DNA of 64,000 bases from Burkholderiaceae bacterium. GTDB lineage: Bacteria; Pseudomonadota; Gammaproteobacteria; Burkholderiales; Burkholderiaceae_B. The notes beneath the pieces were generated by a model. The model was not told the DNA's origin, did not search any database, and saw nothing but the letters and a program-made list of their open reading frames with translations. A program made the position numbers and the translations under genes. The first letter of the stretch is position 1. Every line of letters starts with the position of its first letter. Positions 8,939 to 20,379 of this stretch are shown in pieces. The stretch lies in NCBI GenBank assembly GCA_023653055.1, contig JAMNXR010000010.1, forward strand, positions 1 to 64,000, read 5' to 3'.

Positions 8939-10672
8939 ATGCGCGCATCCGCTTATCACATCAGCACTCTCAAAGAAGCCCCTAACGACGCCGAGATCGC
9001 CAGCCATCAGCTCATGATGCGCGCGGGCATGATCCGCAAACTCGCTGGAGGTATTTACAACTACATGCCGCTCGGTTTGCGGGTGATTCGTAAAGTCGAA
9101 CATATCATCCGACAAGAAATGGATGCGGCAGGCGCACTCGAGCTGTTAATGCCCGTCGTACAGCCTGCTGAGCTATGGATGGAGTCAGGCCGCTGGGAAC
9201 AATATGGTCCTGAGCTCCTGCGGATGAAAGATCGTCACGGCCGAGATTTTGTCTTGCAGCCGACTTCCGAAGAAGTTATTACCGACATTGCGCGCAATGA
9301 AATTCAAAGCTGGCGTCATTTGCCCGTCAACTTTTATCACATCCAAACAAAATTTCGTGACGAGCGTCGTCCCCGCTTTGGTGTGATGCGTGGACGCGAG
9401 TTCACCATGAAAGATGCATACTCCTTTGATCGTGATGTCGCCAGCGCGCAAAAAAGCTATCAGGTGATGTTTGATGCGTATATGCGAATCTTTGCGCGCC
9501 TAGGACTGACCTTCCGTGCAGTGGCTGCGGACACCGGCTCAATTGGCGGCTCACAAAGCCATGAATTTCAGGTTATCGCTGATATTGGTGAAGACTTGAT
9601 TGTTTACGATCCAAAATCTGACTATGCGGCCAACATTGAGTTGGCTCCTGCGCCATGCTTGCTCGCAGAACGTGCCGCACCCGGCGCACCCATGCAGTCC
9701 GTAGCCACCCCAGAGGCGACCAAATGTGAGCTTGTCGCCGATATGCTCAAGCTCCCCCTCAGCCAGACTGTCAAATCAATCGTGCTGGCAACCGAGCAAG
9801 AAGGCAAACCTGCAACCCTCTGGCTACTGCTCATTCGCGGTGACCATGAGCTCAACGAAATCAAAGTAGGCAAGGTTGCTGGGCTAGATAAAGGCTTTCG
9901 CTTTGCAACAGAAGCTGAGATTGTTGAGCATTTTGGCTGTAAACCTGGCTATCTGGGTCCCGTCGCAACGACACGACCCGTACATATCGTCGCAGACCTC
10001 ACCGTTGCCAATATGCATGACTTTGTCTGCGGCGCCAATCAAGAAGGCGCGCACCTGACCGGTGTGAACTGGGTGCGAGACCTGCCTGAACCCAGCCTGG
10101 TGACAGATTTGCGCAATGTGGTGGAGGGTGACCGCGCGCCAGACGGCTCGGGCACACTCGCGATTCAGCGCGGCATCGAAGTCGGACACGTCTTTTATCT
10201 CGGCACCAAGTACTCCCAAGCGCTCAAGGCCACGTTTCTGGATGAAAACGGAAAACCTGCCCTCATGGAAATGGGCTGTTACGGCATTGGCGTCACACGT
10301 ATTGTTGGCGCCGCCATTGAACAAAACCATGACGCCAAAGGGATTGTGTGGCCAAGGGCGATTGCGCCTTTTGAGGTCGCCATCTGTGCGGTAGGTTGGG
10401 GTAAGAGCGAAGCGGTCCGCCAAGCGAGCGAAACGCTTTACCTTGACCTGAAAAACCGTGGCATCGATGTCATTCTGGATGATCGTGACCAACGCCCTGG
10501 CATTATGTTCGCCGAGTGGGAGCTCATTGGACCTCCCGTGCGCATTACGGTTGGCGAACGTGGTCTCAATGATGGTGTCGTCGAACTGCTCGGGCGCAAG
10601 CAAACCGAAGCCGCACGTGTGCCTATCGCAGACTGCATCGCGCAAACGCTTGCATTACTCGAATCCGCTTGA
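8939..10672 (+). CDS. proS: Prolyl-tRNA synthetase
   Basis: Charges tRNA-Pro. It is the 577-aa bacterial class II form, with the N-terminal motif region ([23 protein letters not shown]), motif 2 ([26 protein letters not shown]), an editing insertion in the middle third and a C-terminal anticodon-binding domain ending in a GITVGERGL-like block (actual RITVGERGL). It stops with TGA just before ybgC, so it may lead the envelope operon. Confidence 0.96.
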   Translation: MRASAYHISTLKEAPNDAEIASHQLMMRAGMIRKLAGGIYNYMPLGLRVIRKVEHIIRQEMDAAGALELLMPVVQPAELWMESGRWEQYGPELLRMKDRHGRDFVLQPTSEEVITDIARNEIQSWRHLPVNFYHIQTKFRDERRPRFGVMRGREFTMKDAYSFDRDVASAQKSYQVMFDAYMRIFARLGLTFRAVAADTGSIGGSQSHEFQVIADIGEDLIVYDPKSDYAANIELAPAPCLLAERAAPGAPMQSVATPEATKCELVADMLKLPLSQTVKSIVLATEQEGKPATLWLLLIRGDHELNEIKVGKVAGLDKGFRFATEAEIVEHFGCKPGYLGPVATTRPVHIVADLTVANMHDFVCGANQEGAHLTGVNWVRDLPEPSLVTDLRNVVEGDRAPDGSGTLAIQRGIEVGHVFYLGTKYSQALKATFLDENGKPALMEMGCYGIGVTRIVGAAIEQNHDAKGIVWPRAIAPFEVAICAVGWGKSEAVRQASETLYLDLKNRGIDVILDDRDQRPGIMFAEWELIGPPVRITVGERGLNDGVVELLGRKQTEAARVPIADCIAQTLALLESA

Positions 10673-10689
10673 TATTTCCCCAACTACAC

Positions 10690-11118
10690 ATGCCAATCGA
10701 ACACCCCCCGTTAAAACACCGCATGGATATTCGTGTCTATTACGAAGACACGGATATGGGCGGTGTCGTTTTTTATGCCAATTACCTCAAATACATGGAG
10801 CGCGGCAGAACGGAATGGCTACGGACTTTGGGTGTCAACCAATCCGCGCTCGCGACAACAGAGCAGCGCGGCTTTATGGTGGTGCGTGTCGACGTACGCT
10901 ACATTTCGCCCGCACGTCTGGATGATTTGTTACAGATTGAAAGCGAAGTCACACGGTTGGGCCGAGCTTCGTTACACTTCGCACAGTCCGTTAGTCGAAA
11001 CGGGGAACTGATTGCTCAAAGTAACATCCAAGTTTGTTGTGTGGAAACCGTTAATATGCAGGTCGCTGCAATCCCAGAATCCGTACGCATTAAATTAGCC
11101 GCAATTACTCAGGAATAA
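10690..11118 (+). CDS. ybgC: Tol-Pal-associated acyl-CoA thioesterase YbgC
   Basis: A hot-dog-fold thioesterase, first gene of the usual ybgC-tolQRAB-pal-cpoB cluster. The family motif YYEDTDMGGVVFYANYLKY with catalytic Asp is near residues 17-35. The start at 10690 (ATG) gives 142 aa, close to the usual 130-140. A TTG at 10669 would add 7 residues and overlap proS; it cannot be excluded because neither has a strong ribosome site. Confidence 0.9.
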   Translation: MPIEHPPLKHRMDIRVYYEDTDMGGVVFYANYLKYMERGRTEWLRTLGVNQSALATTEQRGFMVVRVDVRYISPARLDDLLQIESEVTRLGRASLHFAQSVSRNGELIAQSNIQVCCVETVNMQVAAIPESVRIKLAAITQE

Positions 11119-11121
11119 GTG

Positions 11122-11802
11122 ATGCCAACCACCCAAGATATGTCGATGCTCTCGCTGGTACTCAATGCCAGCTTGCCAGTACAGTTCATCATGCTGTTGC
11201 TGATTGGCATTTCCGTTGTCTCCTGGACTTTTATTTTTGCCAAACGCGCAACCATCAAAAAGTCCTTGATTCAAACCAGACGCTTCGAAGACGACTTCTG
11301 GTCGGGAGGTGATCTCGCGCTCCTTCATCAATCGATCTCCACGCGTCGTGCCGAGCAAGGTGCGCTTGCGCGTATTTTTGACTCGGGCATGACCGAATTC
11401 CTCAAAGCACGACGCAGCGGCAATGCTGCAGATGTCAATGGCACCATGGATGGTGCGCGCCGTGCAATGCGTGCGGCCTTTCAACGCGAACTCGATGAAC
11501 TAGAGTCGCATCTAAACTTTCTAGCCTCCGCAGGTTCTGTGAGCCCCTACATCGGCTTGCTGGGCACGGTTTGGGGCATTATGCACGCCTTTGTCGGCCT
11601 AGCCAATGTCCAGCAGGCTACGCTGGCTTCGGTCGCGCCAGGCATCGCGGAGGCACTGATTGCCACAGCGATTGGTTTGTTTGCCGCGATCCCAGCCGTT
11701 GTGGCTTACAACCGCTACACGCACGATATTGATCGCCTGTCGATTCGCTTTGAAACTTTTGTCGACGAATTCTTGAATATTCTGCAGCGGCAGGTGCGCT
11801 AA
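11122..11802 (+). CDS. tolQ: Tol-Pal system protein TolQ
   Basis: Inner-membrane subunit of the proton-driven TolQR motor that energises TolA during outer-membrane constriction. The 226-aa protein has the expected three membrane segments and the conserved SAGSVSPYIGLLGTVWGI and TAIGLFAAIPAVVAYN stretches of the TolQ/ExbB/MotA family. ATG at 11122 has AGGA at 7-bp spacing; a GTG sits directly before it. Its stop overlaps the tolR start (TAATG). Confidence 0.95.
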   Translation: MPTTQDMSMLSLVLNASLPVQFIMLLLIGISVVSWTFIFAKRATIKKSLIQTRRFEDDFWSGGDLALLHQSISTRRAEQGALARIFDSGMTEFLKARRSGNAADVNGTMDGARRAMRAAFQRELDELESHLNFLASAGSVSPYIGLLGTVWGIMHAFVGLANVQQATLASVAPGIAEALIATAIGLFAAIPAVVAYNRYTHDIDRLSIRFETFVDEFLNILQRQVR

Positions 11803-12293
11803 TGTCTTCGGTCCGCTCAAGCTCCGGGCGTTCGGGACGACGCCTTAAAAATGAAATCAACGTCGTGCCCTACATCGACGTGATGCTTGTTTTGTTGATC
11901 ATTTTTATGGTCACGGCACCGTTGATTACGCCCGGCGTGGTAGAACTGCCCTCTGTTGGACAGGCTGCGAACATTCCTGCGACACCGATCGAAGTACAAA
12001 TTACCGAAGATGGCAAAGTTTCTTGGCGCAAGCGTGAGGCGGGTGCAACAAACATTCCAGTTGAGCGCAGTGCGTTGGCACAGACAATTCTGTCCGAGCT
12101 CAAGCCCGATCAACCCGTCGTCATCGCTGCGGACGGTAAGGTGCCTTACGAAACCGTCATGAAAGTGATGGATGACTTGCGCAAAAACGGGGTCACCAAG
12201 CTCGGTCTGCTCGTCGATCAAAAAGGTGATGCTGCGACACCGAATGCTTCGCCCAAAGGCGCTACAAATAAAACGAACACCCCTAAAAAATAA
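11802..12293 (+). CDS. tolR: Tol-Pal system protein TolR
   Basis: A 163-aa ExbD/TolR protein with a short cytoplasmic N-terminus, one membrane helix (about residues 22-45) and a periplasmic domain. The membrane helix is preceded by NVVPYIDVMLVLLIIFMV, which holds the conserved aspartate needed for proton flow. It is translationally coupled to tolQ. A Thr/Asn/Lys-rich tail ends the protein. Confidence 0.95.
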   Translation: MSSVRSSSGRSGRRLKNEINVVPYIDVMLVLLIIFMVTAPLITPGVVELPSVGQAANIPATPIEVQITEDGKVSWRKREAGATNIPVERSALAQTILSELKPDQPVVIAADGKVPYETVMKVMDDLRKNGVTKLGLLVDQKGDAATPNASPKGATNKTNTPKK

Positions 12294-12335
12294 AGAGGCT
12301 ACACGCACACGCGCACAACGCATGCTGCACAAGAC

Positions 12336-13409
12336 ATGACGCCACACTACGACTCACCCCCACGCGGCCCGAGCATGCCTCCCAAACAAGCGACCGATTG
12401 GCGCGCCTTTGGTTTGGCGATGCTCGCGCACGGCATTTTGGTGTTGTTCTTGGTGGTGGGTCTTAACTGGAAGACTGAATCTGAGGGGCCTCTTCAGGTT
12501 GAGCTTTGGATGGATGGAACAACGCCCATCAATCCACCACCTAGTCGCAGCGAGCCCAAGCCTGAACCAAAGCCTGAACCTACCCCAGAGCCTACTCCCG
12601 AGCCACCGCCACCACCACCTCCTCCTCCACCGCCGCCACCTCCGCCAGCAAAAGCAGCTCCGGAGCCTAAGCCAGTGATCGACCCTGAAATCGCTTTGGA
12701 AGAGGAGCGCAAAAAGCGCGCTGAGCTTGAGCGTGCTCAGCTCGAAAAAGAGGCTGCAGAGAAAAAAGCCAAGGAAGATGCTGCAAAAGAGCAGCAACGG
12801 ATCAAACACGAGCGTGAACAAGCCGAAAAGAAAGAGCGCGACCGACTTGAACAAGAGCGCAAAAAAGCAGAGCGTGTCGAGCGCGAAAAACAAGAAAAGT
12901 TAGACGCTGAGAAAAAAGCAGCTGCAGAAAAGAAAAAGAAGGAAGAAGAGGCCAAGAAAGCGAAAGAGGCTGCAGAGAAAAAAGCCAAGGAAGAGGCTGA
13001 CAAAAAGGCGAAAGCGGATGCTGCCAAAAAGGCCGCTGCAGACAAAGCACTCAAAGACGCCTTCCGTAATGATGCGATGGGCGCAGCGGGTATTCCTGGC
13101 GGCACGGCTGACAGAAACCAAGCAGGTGGCGGCAGTAACGACGGTTATGGCGCCAAGGTTCGCGCTTGCGTCCAACCAGGTGTGGCTTTTCCTACTCCGC
13201 CACGTAGCAACACCAACCCAGCCGCACAATACAGGGTCAATCTCAAACCAGACGGTACGATTTTGGCAGTCAAGTTAACGCGCAGCTCTGGAAATCCAAA
13301 TTTTGATCGCGCCGTTGAGACGGGAATAAGGCGCTGCACGCCCTTCCCGCCCCCCCCCTCCGGCAAATACCCCGGATATATTGACGTCAATTACAATATG
13401 TATGACTGA
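12336..13409 (+). CDS. tolA: Tol-Pal system protein TolA
   Basis: Spans the envelope and links the TolQR motor to TolB/Pal. Order of parts: one membrane helix (about residues 24-45), a Pro/Glu/Lys hinge with roughly 16 consecutive prolines near residue 90-105, a long charged Ala/Lys/Glu coiled coil to about residue 240, then a C-terminal globular TolA/TonB-like domain (from about residue 270). The ATG at 12336 gives 357 aa; an ATG at 12375 (MPPKQATDWR) is an equally plausible start, as neither has a clear ribosome site. Confidence 0.9.
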   Translation: MTPHYDSPPRGPSMPPKQATDWRAFGLAMLAHGILVLFLVVGLNWKTESEGPLQVELWMDGTTPINPPPSRSEPKPEPKPEPTPEPTPEPPPPPPPPPPPPPPPAKAAPEPKPVIDPEIALEEERKKRAELERAQLEKEAAEKKAKEDAAKEQQRIKHEREQAEKKERDRLEQERKKAERVEREKQEKLDAEKKAAAEKKKKEEEAKKAKEAAEKKAKEEADKKAKADAAKKAAADKALKDAFRNDAMGAAGIPGGTADRNQAGGGSNDGYGAKVRACVQPGVAFPTPPRSNTNPAAQYRVNLKPDGTILAVKLTRSSGNPNFDRAVETGIRRCTPFPPPPSGKYPGYIDVNYNMYD

Positions 13410-13425
13410 CAGGAGTTCTGTAACC

Positions 13426-14757
13426 ATGAAAAGTGACCCACAGCGTTTGAACAGCCCCCTTCCTTTTTCGCTTTTTTGTTCGCTGAAATCTTGGCTCAAG
13501 GTCATGGTGCTGTCTGCACTACTTGGCCTCGGTCTTGTTGCGCATGCCCAACTTCGCGTCGATATCTCTGGAACGGGGGCTCAGCAATACCCCGTCGCCA
13601 TTGCTGATTTCAGCGGTGATCCAGCTGGTGCGCAGGTGGCAGAGATTATTCGCGCTGACCTGACCCGCTCTGGTCAATTCCGTCTAATCAGCACTGCGGG
13701 CACAAACCTAGCTTACACGACACCGATTGCTTACGATGAGTGGCGCACGCGAGGTGCTGACTTTATTGCCTACGGTACCGTGACACGCGCGGGCGACGGA
13801 CGCTACGAAATCAAATATCGGCTTGGTGATACGGTCAAACGCGGTTCCCTAGATGAGGTCACTATCGTGGGCAGCGACAAAGAACTCCGTCGCATGTCAC
13901 ACCAAATCGCCGATCGTATTTATGAAAAAATTACAGGTATCAGAGGCGTCTTTTCAACACGCATTGCATATGTGCTCAAACGCGGCAAAACCTACGAGTT
14001 GCAGATTGCGGACGCTGATGGACAAAACCCACAGGTCGCATTGCGCTCAGGCGAGCCTATCATTTCACCCGCTTGGTCACCAGATGGTTCGCGCTTGGCC
14101 TATGTGAGCTTTGAGTCTGGCAAACCGGTCGTTTATGTGCATCAACTTGCAACAAGCAAGCGTTTTCCTGTGGCGAACTACAAGGGTAATAACTCAGCAC
14201 CCGCGTGGTCGCCCGACGGAAATACCCTGGCCGTTGTGCTCACAAGAGATGGCCTATCTCAGATTTACTTAGTCAATGCCAATGACGGTGGCAACCTGCG
14301 TCGCGTCACCCGTTCACCGCTGATTGATACTGAACCCACTTTCAGCGCTGATGGACGTTCTATTTACTTTACCAGTGACCGTAGCGGTAGCCCCCAGGTT
14401 TACCAAGTTGGCCTAGATGGTGGAGAACCCCGCCGCGTCACCTTCAATGGCAGTTACAATATCTCACCAAGGGTTTCTCCGGATGGCAAGACGCTGTTGA
14501 CTGTCACCCGCAGAGATGGCTCTTATCGCGTAGCGTCGCTGAATTTAACGAACGGTACAGAATCCTTGTTGACGCAGGGCAGAGATGACCAGTCACCTAG
14601 CTTCGCACCGAATGGTATGCAAGTGCTGTATGCCGCTGTTCAGGGTGGGCGAAGCGTTTTGGCAGGCGTGTCTAGCGATGGTCGCGTCCGCCAGACTCTT
14701 TCGGTCCTAAATGGTGAGATTCGGGAACCTACTTGGGGTCCGTTTACGAATAAGTAG
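13426..14757 (+). CDS. tolB: Tol-Pal system protein TolB
   Basis: Periplasmic six-bladed beta-propeller that binds Pal and TolA. Residues 1-44 hold a signal peptide with a charged N-terminus and the hydrophobic run MVLSALLGLGLVAHA. The N-terminal domain and repeated propeller motifs such as SPAWSPDGSRLAYVS and APAWSPDGNTLAVV follow. The start at 13426 is set by AGGAG at 13411-13415; the longer frame overlaps tolA. 443 aa. Confidence 0.95.
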   Translation: MKSDPQRLNSPLPFSLFCSLKSWLKVMVLSALLGLGLVAHAQLRVDISGTGAQQYPVAIADFSGDPAGAQVAEIIRADLTRSGQFRLISTAGTNLAYTTPIAYDEWRTRGADFIAYGTVTRAGDGRYEIKYRLGDTVKRGSLDEVTIVGSDKELRRMSHQIADRIYEKITGIRGVFSTRIAYVLKRGKTYELQIADADGQNPQVALRSGEPIISPAWSPDGSRLAYVSFESGKPVVYVHQLATSKRFPVANYKGNNSAPAWSPDGNTLAVVLTRDGLSQIYLVNANDGGNLRRVTRSPLIDTEPTFSADGRSIYFTSDRSGSPQVYQVGLDGGEPRRVTFNGSYNISPRVSPDGKTLLTVTRRDGSYRVASLNLTNGTESLLTQGRDDQSPSFAPNGMQVLYAAVQGGRSVLAGVSSDGRVRQTLSVLNGEIREPTWGPFTNK

Positions 14758-14846
14758 TACTCGCTTTTAGAGACAGGTTTTGAGTTCGAGTTTTAGTTTT
14801 TAATTTATACACGTTGTTATTTGAAATTCTTTTTAAGGTAGACACC

Positions 14847-15323
14847 ATGAGATCCCGTATTGCTAAAGTTGTGACCATTGCTGCACTTGCCGCCGGACTA
14901 GCTGCTTGTAGCTCCGTTTCACTCGATGACCAAGCTGGTAAAGGTGGCGCAGACGGCATTATGGATCCGTTCAATCCACAAAGCATTTTGGCTAAACAGC
15001 GTTCGGTCTATTTTGATTTCAATGGCTATGCAGTGAGCGAGCAATATCGCTCACTCGTGGATACGCATGGCAAATATCTTGTCAGCGCACCACAGCAGCG
15101 TGTTGTCATCGAAGGCAACACTGATGCACGTGGCGGTTCAGAGTACAACTTGGCCCTCGGTCAACGTCGTGCCGAAGCAGTCCGTCGCCAGCTGACCCTG
15201 ATTGGCGTCCCTGACACACAAGTTGAAACCATCAGCTTCGGTAAAGAAAAGCCCAAGGCTCTCGGCAATACTGATGCTGACTACGCAGAAAACCGCCGTG
15301 CGGATTTCAACTACAAGCGCTAA
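14847..15323 (+). CDS. pal: Peptidoglycan-associated lipoprotein Pal
   Basis: Outer-membrane lipoprotein that anchors to peptidoglycan and partners with TolB. The lipobox LAAC places the acylated cysteine at residue 21. The C-terminal OmpA-like domain shows YFDFNGYAVSEQ and the peptidoglycan-binding block GNTDARGGSEYNLALGQRRA. ATG at 14847 follows AAGG with good spacing; the frame is open 11 codons earlier but without lipoprotein character. 158 aa. A terminator follows. Confidence 0.96.
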   Translation: MRSRIAKVVTIAALAAGLAACSSVSLDDQAGKGGADGIMDPFNPQSILAKQRSVYFDFNGYAVSEQYRSLVDTHGKYLVSAPQQRVVIEGNTDARGGSEYNLALGQRRAEAVRRQLTLIGVPDTQVETISFGKEKPKALGNTDADYAENRRADFNYKR

Positions 15324-15348
15324 ACTGACCCGCTAGATTGGTCTGTAA

Positions 15349-15377
15349 CAAAGCGGCCTCGTGGCCGCTTTGTTGTT
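15349..15377 (+). terminator. Intrinsic terminator between pal and cpoB
   Basis: AAAGCGGCC (15350-15358) pairs with GGCCGCTTT (15363-15371) over a 4-nt loop, followed by TGTTGTTT. It probably stops part of the tol-pal transcripts, so cpoB would be expressed at a lower level or from read-through. Confidence 0.75.
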
Positions 15378-15395
15378 TAAAAAAGAGGAAATCTT

Positions 15396-16076
15396 ATGCT
15401 TAACAAAACTCTTTCCTGGCGAACAGCCAGTGCATGCCTAGTATTGATGGGTGGCGCATTGGTGAGCCAGTCGGCATTCGCATTTACAGATGACGAAGCG
15501 CGCAAAGCCATTCTCGAGCTTCGTCAGCAAATCAGAACAATGAATGAAGCGAATCAACGCGCGCGCATTCAGCTTTCAGATCAGATCGAAACCCTTGGAC
15601 AAGAGATTGTCCGCTTGCGGGGTGACATCGAGCAACTGGGTCGCCCTGCAGGCGCAGGAGGTGCTAGCGGCGCGCGAGGGGCAGATCCTCGCTCCCAGGA
15701 TCCGCGCGAACAGGCTGCTTTTGATCAGTCGATGGAAAGTTTTCGTAAAGCACAATACAAAGAAACGATTCAAAACCTGACCGCGTTCCTCACGCTCTAT
15801 CCAGATAGCGCTTTGGCACCTACTGCGCAGTTTTATATGGGCAGCAGCCGCTATGCAATGAAAGACTTCAAAGGTGCGATTACAACCTTGCAAGCGATGG
15901 TGCAAAAGTTTCCAACTGAGCCGCGTGCCGCCGATGCATTGCTGATGGTTGCGAGTTGCCAGATCGAACTCAACAATCGACCTGGCGCCAAAACAACCTT
16001 GCAGCGTATCGTAAAAGACTACAAAGGCACACCTGCGGCTGACACTGCAGCCAAGCGTCTACCTTTGTTGCAGTAA
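15396..16076 (+). CDS. cpoB: Cell division coordinator CpoB (YbgF)
   Basis: Periplasmic protein that binds TolA and coordinates outer-membrane constriction with peptidoglycan synthesis. It has a signal peptide (about residues 1-29, ending SAFAF), an N-terminal coiled coil, a Gly/Ala/Arg linker near residue 85, then TPR-like repeats (residues 105-226) including YKETIQNLTAFLTLYPDS and FKGAITTLQAMVQKFP. An AGAGGAA site precedes the ATG. Last gene of the tol-pal cluster. Confidence 0.93.
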   Translation: MLNKTLSWRTASACLVLMGGALVSQSAFAFTDDEARKAILELRQQIRTMNEANQRARIQLSDQIETLGQEIVRLRGDIEQLGRPAGAGGASGARGADPRSQDPREQAAFDQSMESFRKAQYKETIQNLTAFLTLYPDSALAPTAQFYMGSSRYAMKDFKGAITTLQAMVQKFPTEPRAADALLMVASCQIELNNRPGAKTTLQRIVKDYKGTPAADTAAKRLPLLQ

Positions 16077-16130
16077 ATGTTTAAGAGTTAAAGAGATCGT
16101 TGTCTCGATTGAGAACAATCTCTGCTTGAT

Positions 16131-16167
16131 AAAAAATGCCTCCAAACTTTTCGGAGGCATTTTTTTA
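16131..16167 (+). terminator. Intrinsic terminator after cpoB
   Basis: AATGCCTCC (16135-16143) pairs with GGAGGCATT (16153-16161), followed by seven T. A second imperfect hairpin (16091-16122, AGAGAT..ATCTCT arms) precedes it. The T-run reaches the stop codon of the convergent EamA gene. Confidence 0.88.
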
Positions 16168-17073
16168 ACTTGTCGACAATAGCAGGAAAGCAACGCCGAT
16201 CACAATCAAGAGAATGCCAAAGCTTTCCTGTTTGGAGCTCTTGCTGAGAAATACGCGCCACGATAACAACTGCGCGAATAAAACCTCGACCAAACCCAAG
16301 GTACGAACATTCGCAGCTGCGGTGAGCGCAAAGCCCAAGAACCAGCCTTGCGAAGCAGACGCCCCTAGCAAACCACCCCAAATCGAAATGCGCCAGGCCT
16401 TGAGGCATTTGACCCAGGCCTCACGATGAAAACTCATCATCCAAGCTGCAAGTAAAATTGTCTGCAAGCCCAGACCACACGTCAGTGTCCATGAAGCACG
16501 GACAAAGAAATGCGCTTCACCTAAAGCAAGAATACCACCCCTAAACGTCACGGCGGCAATCGCAAAAAATGCCCCCGCCAGTATTCCCAACGCAGCGGGT
16601 TTCCAGGAAGACTCTCCAGGCGCCGTCGTGCCTGGCTTGCGTGCCATAATTGTGACACCTACCGTAGCAATAATGATTGCCACCATTGCCAACATAGAGA
16701 TGCGATCACCCAGCACCACCAAGCCAAATAGTGCGACTTGGACAGGCTCCGTTTTCGTCCAGGCTGTCACCACAACAAAGGCACGCTGTCGCATCGCAGC
16801 GAGCATCAAGGCCGTTGCTGCGATTTGTGACAAGGCTCCGGCCACGACAAAGAGCACAAAGCTCATGTCCATTTTTGGCACGACTGAACCGGTCACCATC
16901 AGCGCAATCGCAGTGAATAAAACGGCGAAGGGAAAACCATAGAGAAATCGCACTTGGGTCGCACCCAAGGTGCCAAGCTGCTCCGTCAAACTTCTCTGAA
17001 TCGCATTACGACCCGCCTGAGCAGCTGCGGCAAAAATCGTTGCGGGTATCCATAACCAAGTCCATTCGTGCAC
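16165..17073 (-). CDS. EamA/DMT-family permease
   Basis: A 302-aa protein with about ten hydrophobic segments in two repeats, typical of drug/metabolite transporters of the EamA family. The substrate cannot be inferred. It starts with GTG at 17073 behind an AGAGGAGA ribosome site; no nearby in-frame ATG would keep the first membrane helix. The Ldh-family gene lies 21 bp upstream on the same strand, so the two are probably co-transcribed. Confidence 0.86.
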   Translation of the reverse strand: MHEWTWLWIPATIFAAAAQAGRNAIQRSLTEQLGTLGATQVRFLYGFPFAVLFTAIALMVTGSVVPKMDMSFVLFVVAGALSQIAATALMLAAMRQRAFVVVTAWTKTEPVQVALFGLVVLGDRISMLAMVAIIIATVGVTIMARKPGTTAPGESSWKPAALGILAGAFFAIAAVTFRGGILALGEAHFFVRASWTLTCGLGLQTILLAAWMMSFHREAWVKCLKAWRISIWGGLLGASASQGWFLGFALTAAANVRTLGLVEVLFAQLLSWRVFLSKSSKQESFGILLIVIGVAFLLLSTS

Positions 17074-17094
17074 AGATGTCTCCTCTGATATTTT

Positions 17095-18144
17095 TTATGA
17101 AACCTTGGCTGCGTGCGCTTGCAAGAGGGTAACGACCGCTGGATCCAACGTGATCCCAGCGTCCTGCTGTTGCGCCATTTTTTTCAGCTCAATTTCACCC
17201 GGCATAATGACGGGGCGCCCCTCGACTGCTGGGGGACTGTCATGCAAGATCGAAGCAAAATCCATCATGCGATCGGTCAACCACTGCGATGAACCCAGCA
17301 CTTTGGTGTTAATCAAAATAAAAAAGTGCCCCAAATTTTGCGGCTCATCGGGTGCATCGACCCAGGATTTGACGTGTGTCAGATAGGCCGCGTTAGACAA
17401 CAGTCCTGCAAACATATCCACCATGAGTGCCAGTCCATAACCCTTGTGCCCGCCAATCGGCTGTAAAAAGCCATCTAGCGCGGCCTTGGGATCAGTCGTT
17501 GCCCGACCCTTGTCATCGGTTGCCCACGTATCAGGGATGGCCTCGCCACGCTTAAACGCGTTCCGGATTTTGGCACGTGCCACTACACTCATTGCCATAT
17601 CGAGCAAAAAGGGTTGACCACCAGGGTTCGGCACGCCAAAGCCCAAGGGACTATTGCCCAGGCGTGCATCACTTCCGCCCCATGGTGCAATGGTTGTTGT
17701 CGCGTTACTACCGATGATGCTGGCAAAACCTTCCTGTGCAGCGATCAAGGAATAAGGGGAGATAGGCCCAAAGTGATTACTTCCGCGGGCAAAGGCCATG
17801 CCGATACCGTACTGACCCGCTGCGTCCATTGCAGCGCGCAACGCATGCATGCCCACAAGAGGACCAACACCGTTATCGCCATTCACGAGCCTCAAGGCTG
17901 GAGCGAGGGTTTCAACTTTAATGTTTGGCTGTGCACGAATGCCTTGGACCATCAAACGGTCACCATAGGACTCCACACGTGACAAGCCGTGTGTACTCAA
18001 ACCGAACAAATCAGCTAATACCAATACGCGCACGACATCTGCCGCGTCTGTTTTTGTTAGACCGAGGCCTTGAAATGCACGCACGGCTAATGCTGTGAGT
18101 TCAGTCTCTGTCCAGACGGTTCGTACTTGCCCGTTTTCACTCAT
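17095..18144 (-). CDS. Ldh-family NAD(P)-dependent oxidoreductase (malate/lactate/ureidoglycolate DH type)
   Basis: A 349-aa member of the Ldh_2 family, which reduces or oxidises 2-hydroxy/2-oxo acids with NAD(P). Family features include DLFGLSTHGLSR near residue 50, RGSNHFGPISPYSLIAA near 120 and GHKGYGLALMVDMFAGLLSNA near 230. The substrate is not identifiable. It forms a likely two-gene unit with the EamA permease. A distant paralogue lies at 41738-42814, also next to a transport cluster. Confidence 0.87.
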   Translation of the reverse strand: MSENGQVRTVWTETELTALAVRAFQGLGLTKTDAADVVRVLVLADLFGLSTHGLSRVESYGDRLMVQGIRAQPNIKVETLAPALRLVNGDNGVGPLVGMHALRAAMDAAGQYGIGMAFARGSNHFGPISPYSLIAAQEGFASIIGSNATTTIAPWGGSDARLGNSPLGFGVPNPGGQPFLLDMAMSVVARAKIRNAFKRGEAIPDTWATDDKGRATTDPKAALDGFLQPIGGHKGYGLALMVDMFAGLLSNAAYLTHVKSWVDAPDEPQNLGHFFILINTKVLGSSQWLTDRMMDFASILHDSPPAVEGRPVIMPGEIELKKMAQQQDAGITLDPAVVTLLQAHAAKVS

Positions 18145-18275
18145 TGCCTACACCCCTTTTTTGCGTTCATTTTTTAAGCTGTTCAGCCATCTTCGCAAGC
18201 ATACTAGGGAGCGAGGCTGCCGTCATGCCCGCCGCAAGCCATTCAGATTCACTGGCTTATCATCTCAAGCAACCA

Positions 18276-18308
18276 ATAAAAAACCCCCGGATCTCTCCGA
18301 GGGTTTTC
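18276..18308 (-). terminator. Intrinsic terminator of groESL
   Basis: On the minus strand AAAACCCTCGGA pairs with TCCGGGGGTTTT, followed by TTATTGG. It lies about 45 bp past the groEL stop. The gap 18145-18350 otherwise shows no gene; it must also carry the Ldh-gene promoter. Confidence 0.82.
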
Positions 18309-18350
18309 AAAGCGCTCCCCGAGACACGTCCCGGGGATAACGATGTGGAC

Positions 18351-20012
<1,662 letters not shown>

Positions 20013-20036
20013 TTATCTTTCCTTCAAGTGTTCTGT

Positions 20037-20324
20037 TTACTGGACAACTGCGAGGATTTCTTCCTCACGGATGACGAGAACTTCTTCGCCGTCGACTTTA
20101 ACTGTCTGGCCGGCATACTTGCCGAACAACACTTTGTCGCCAACTTTGACGTCCATTTTCAGGACTTTGCCATCTTCAGTTTGTTTGCCGGGACCAACAG
20201 CTAGCACTTCACCTTGATCGGGCTTTTCAGCGGCGCTTTCAGGGATGACGATGCCCGAGGCAGTTTTGCGCTCGTTGTCCAGGCGTTTGACGATCACGCG
20301 ATCGTGCAGGGGACGCAGGGCCAT
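20037..20324 (-). CDS. groES: Co-chaperonin GroES (10 kDa)
   Basis: Lid of the GroEL chamber. The 95-aa protein begins [19 protein letters not shown] and has the mobile loop [20 protein letters not shown]. First gene of the groESL operon. Its leader carries a CIRCE operator at 20380-20406, so it should be repressed by HrcA at normal temperature. Confidence 0.98.
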   Translation of the reverse strand: MALRPLHDRVIVKRLDNERKTASGIVIPESAAEKPDQGEVLAVGPGKQTEDGKVLKMDVKVGDKVLFGKYAGQTVKVDGEEVLVIREEEILAVVQ

Positions 20325-20379
20325 GTAGAACTCCTGTTATATACAAAAATGGGTTGTTAGAAAGACTGCAAGAGCATTG

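Noticed and set aside
9884-10645. 253-aa minus-strand ORF opposite proS
   Set aside because: Shadow of proS in another frame; no family motif and no ribosome site.
12580-12650. Tandem repeat resembling a repeat array
   Set aside because: The CCN-rich repeat encodes the TolA proline hinge; it has no spacer structure and is not a CRISPR array.
12494-12712. Glycine-rich minus-strand ORF opposite tolA
   Set aside because: It is the antisense of the TolA poly-proline hinge, a composition artefact.
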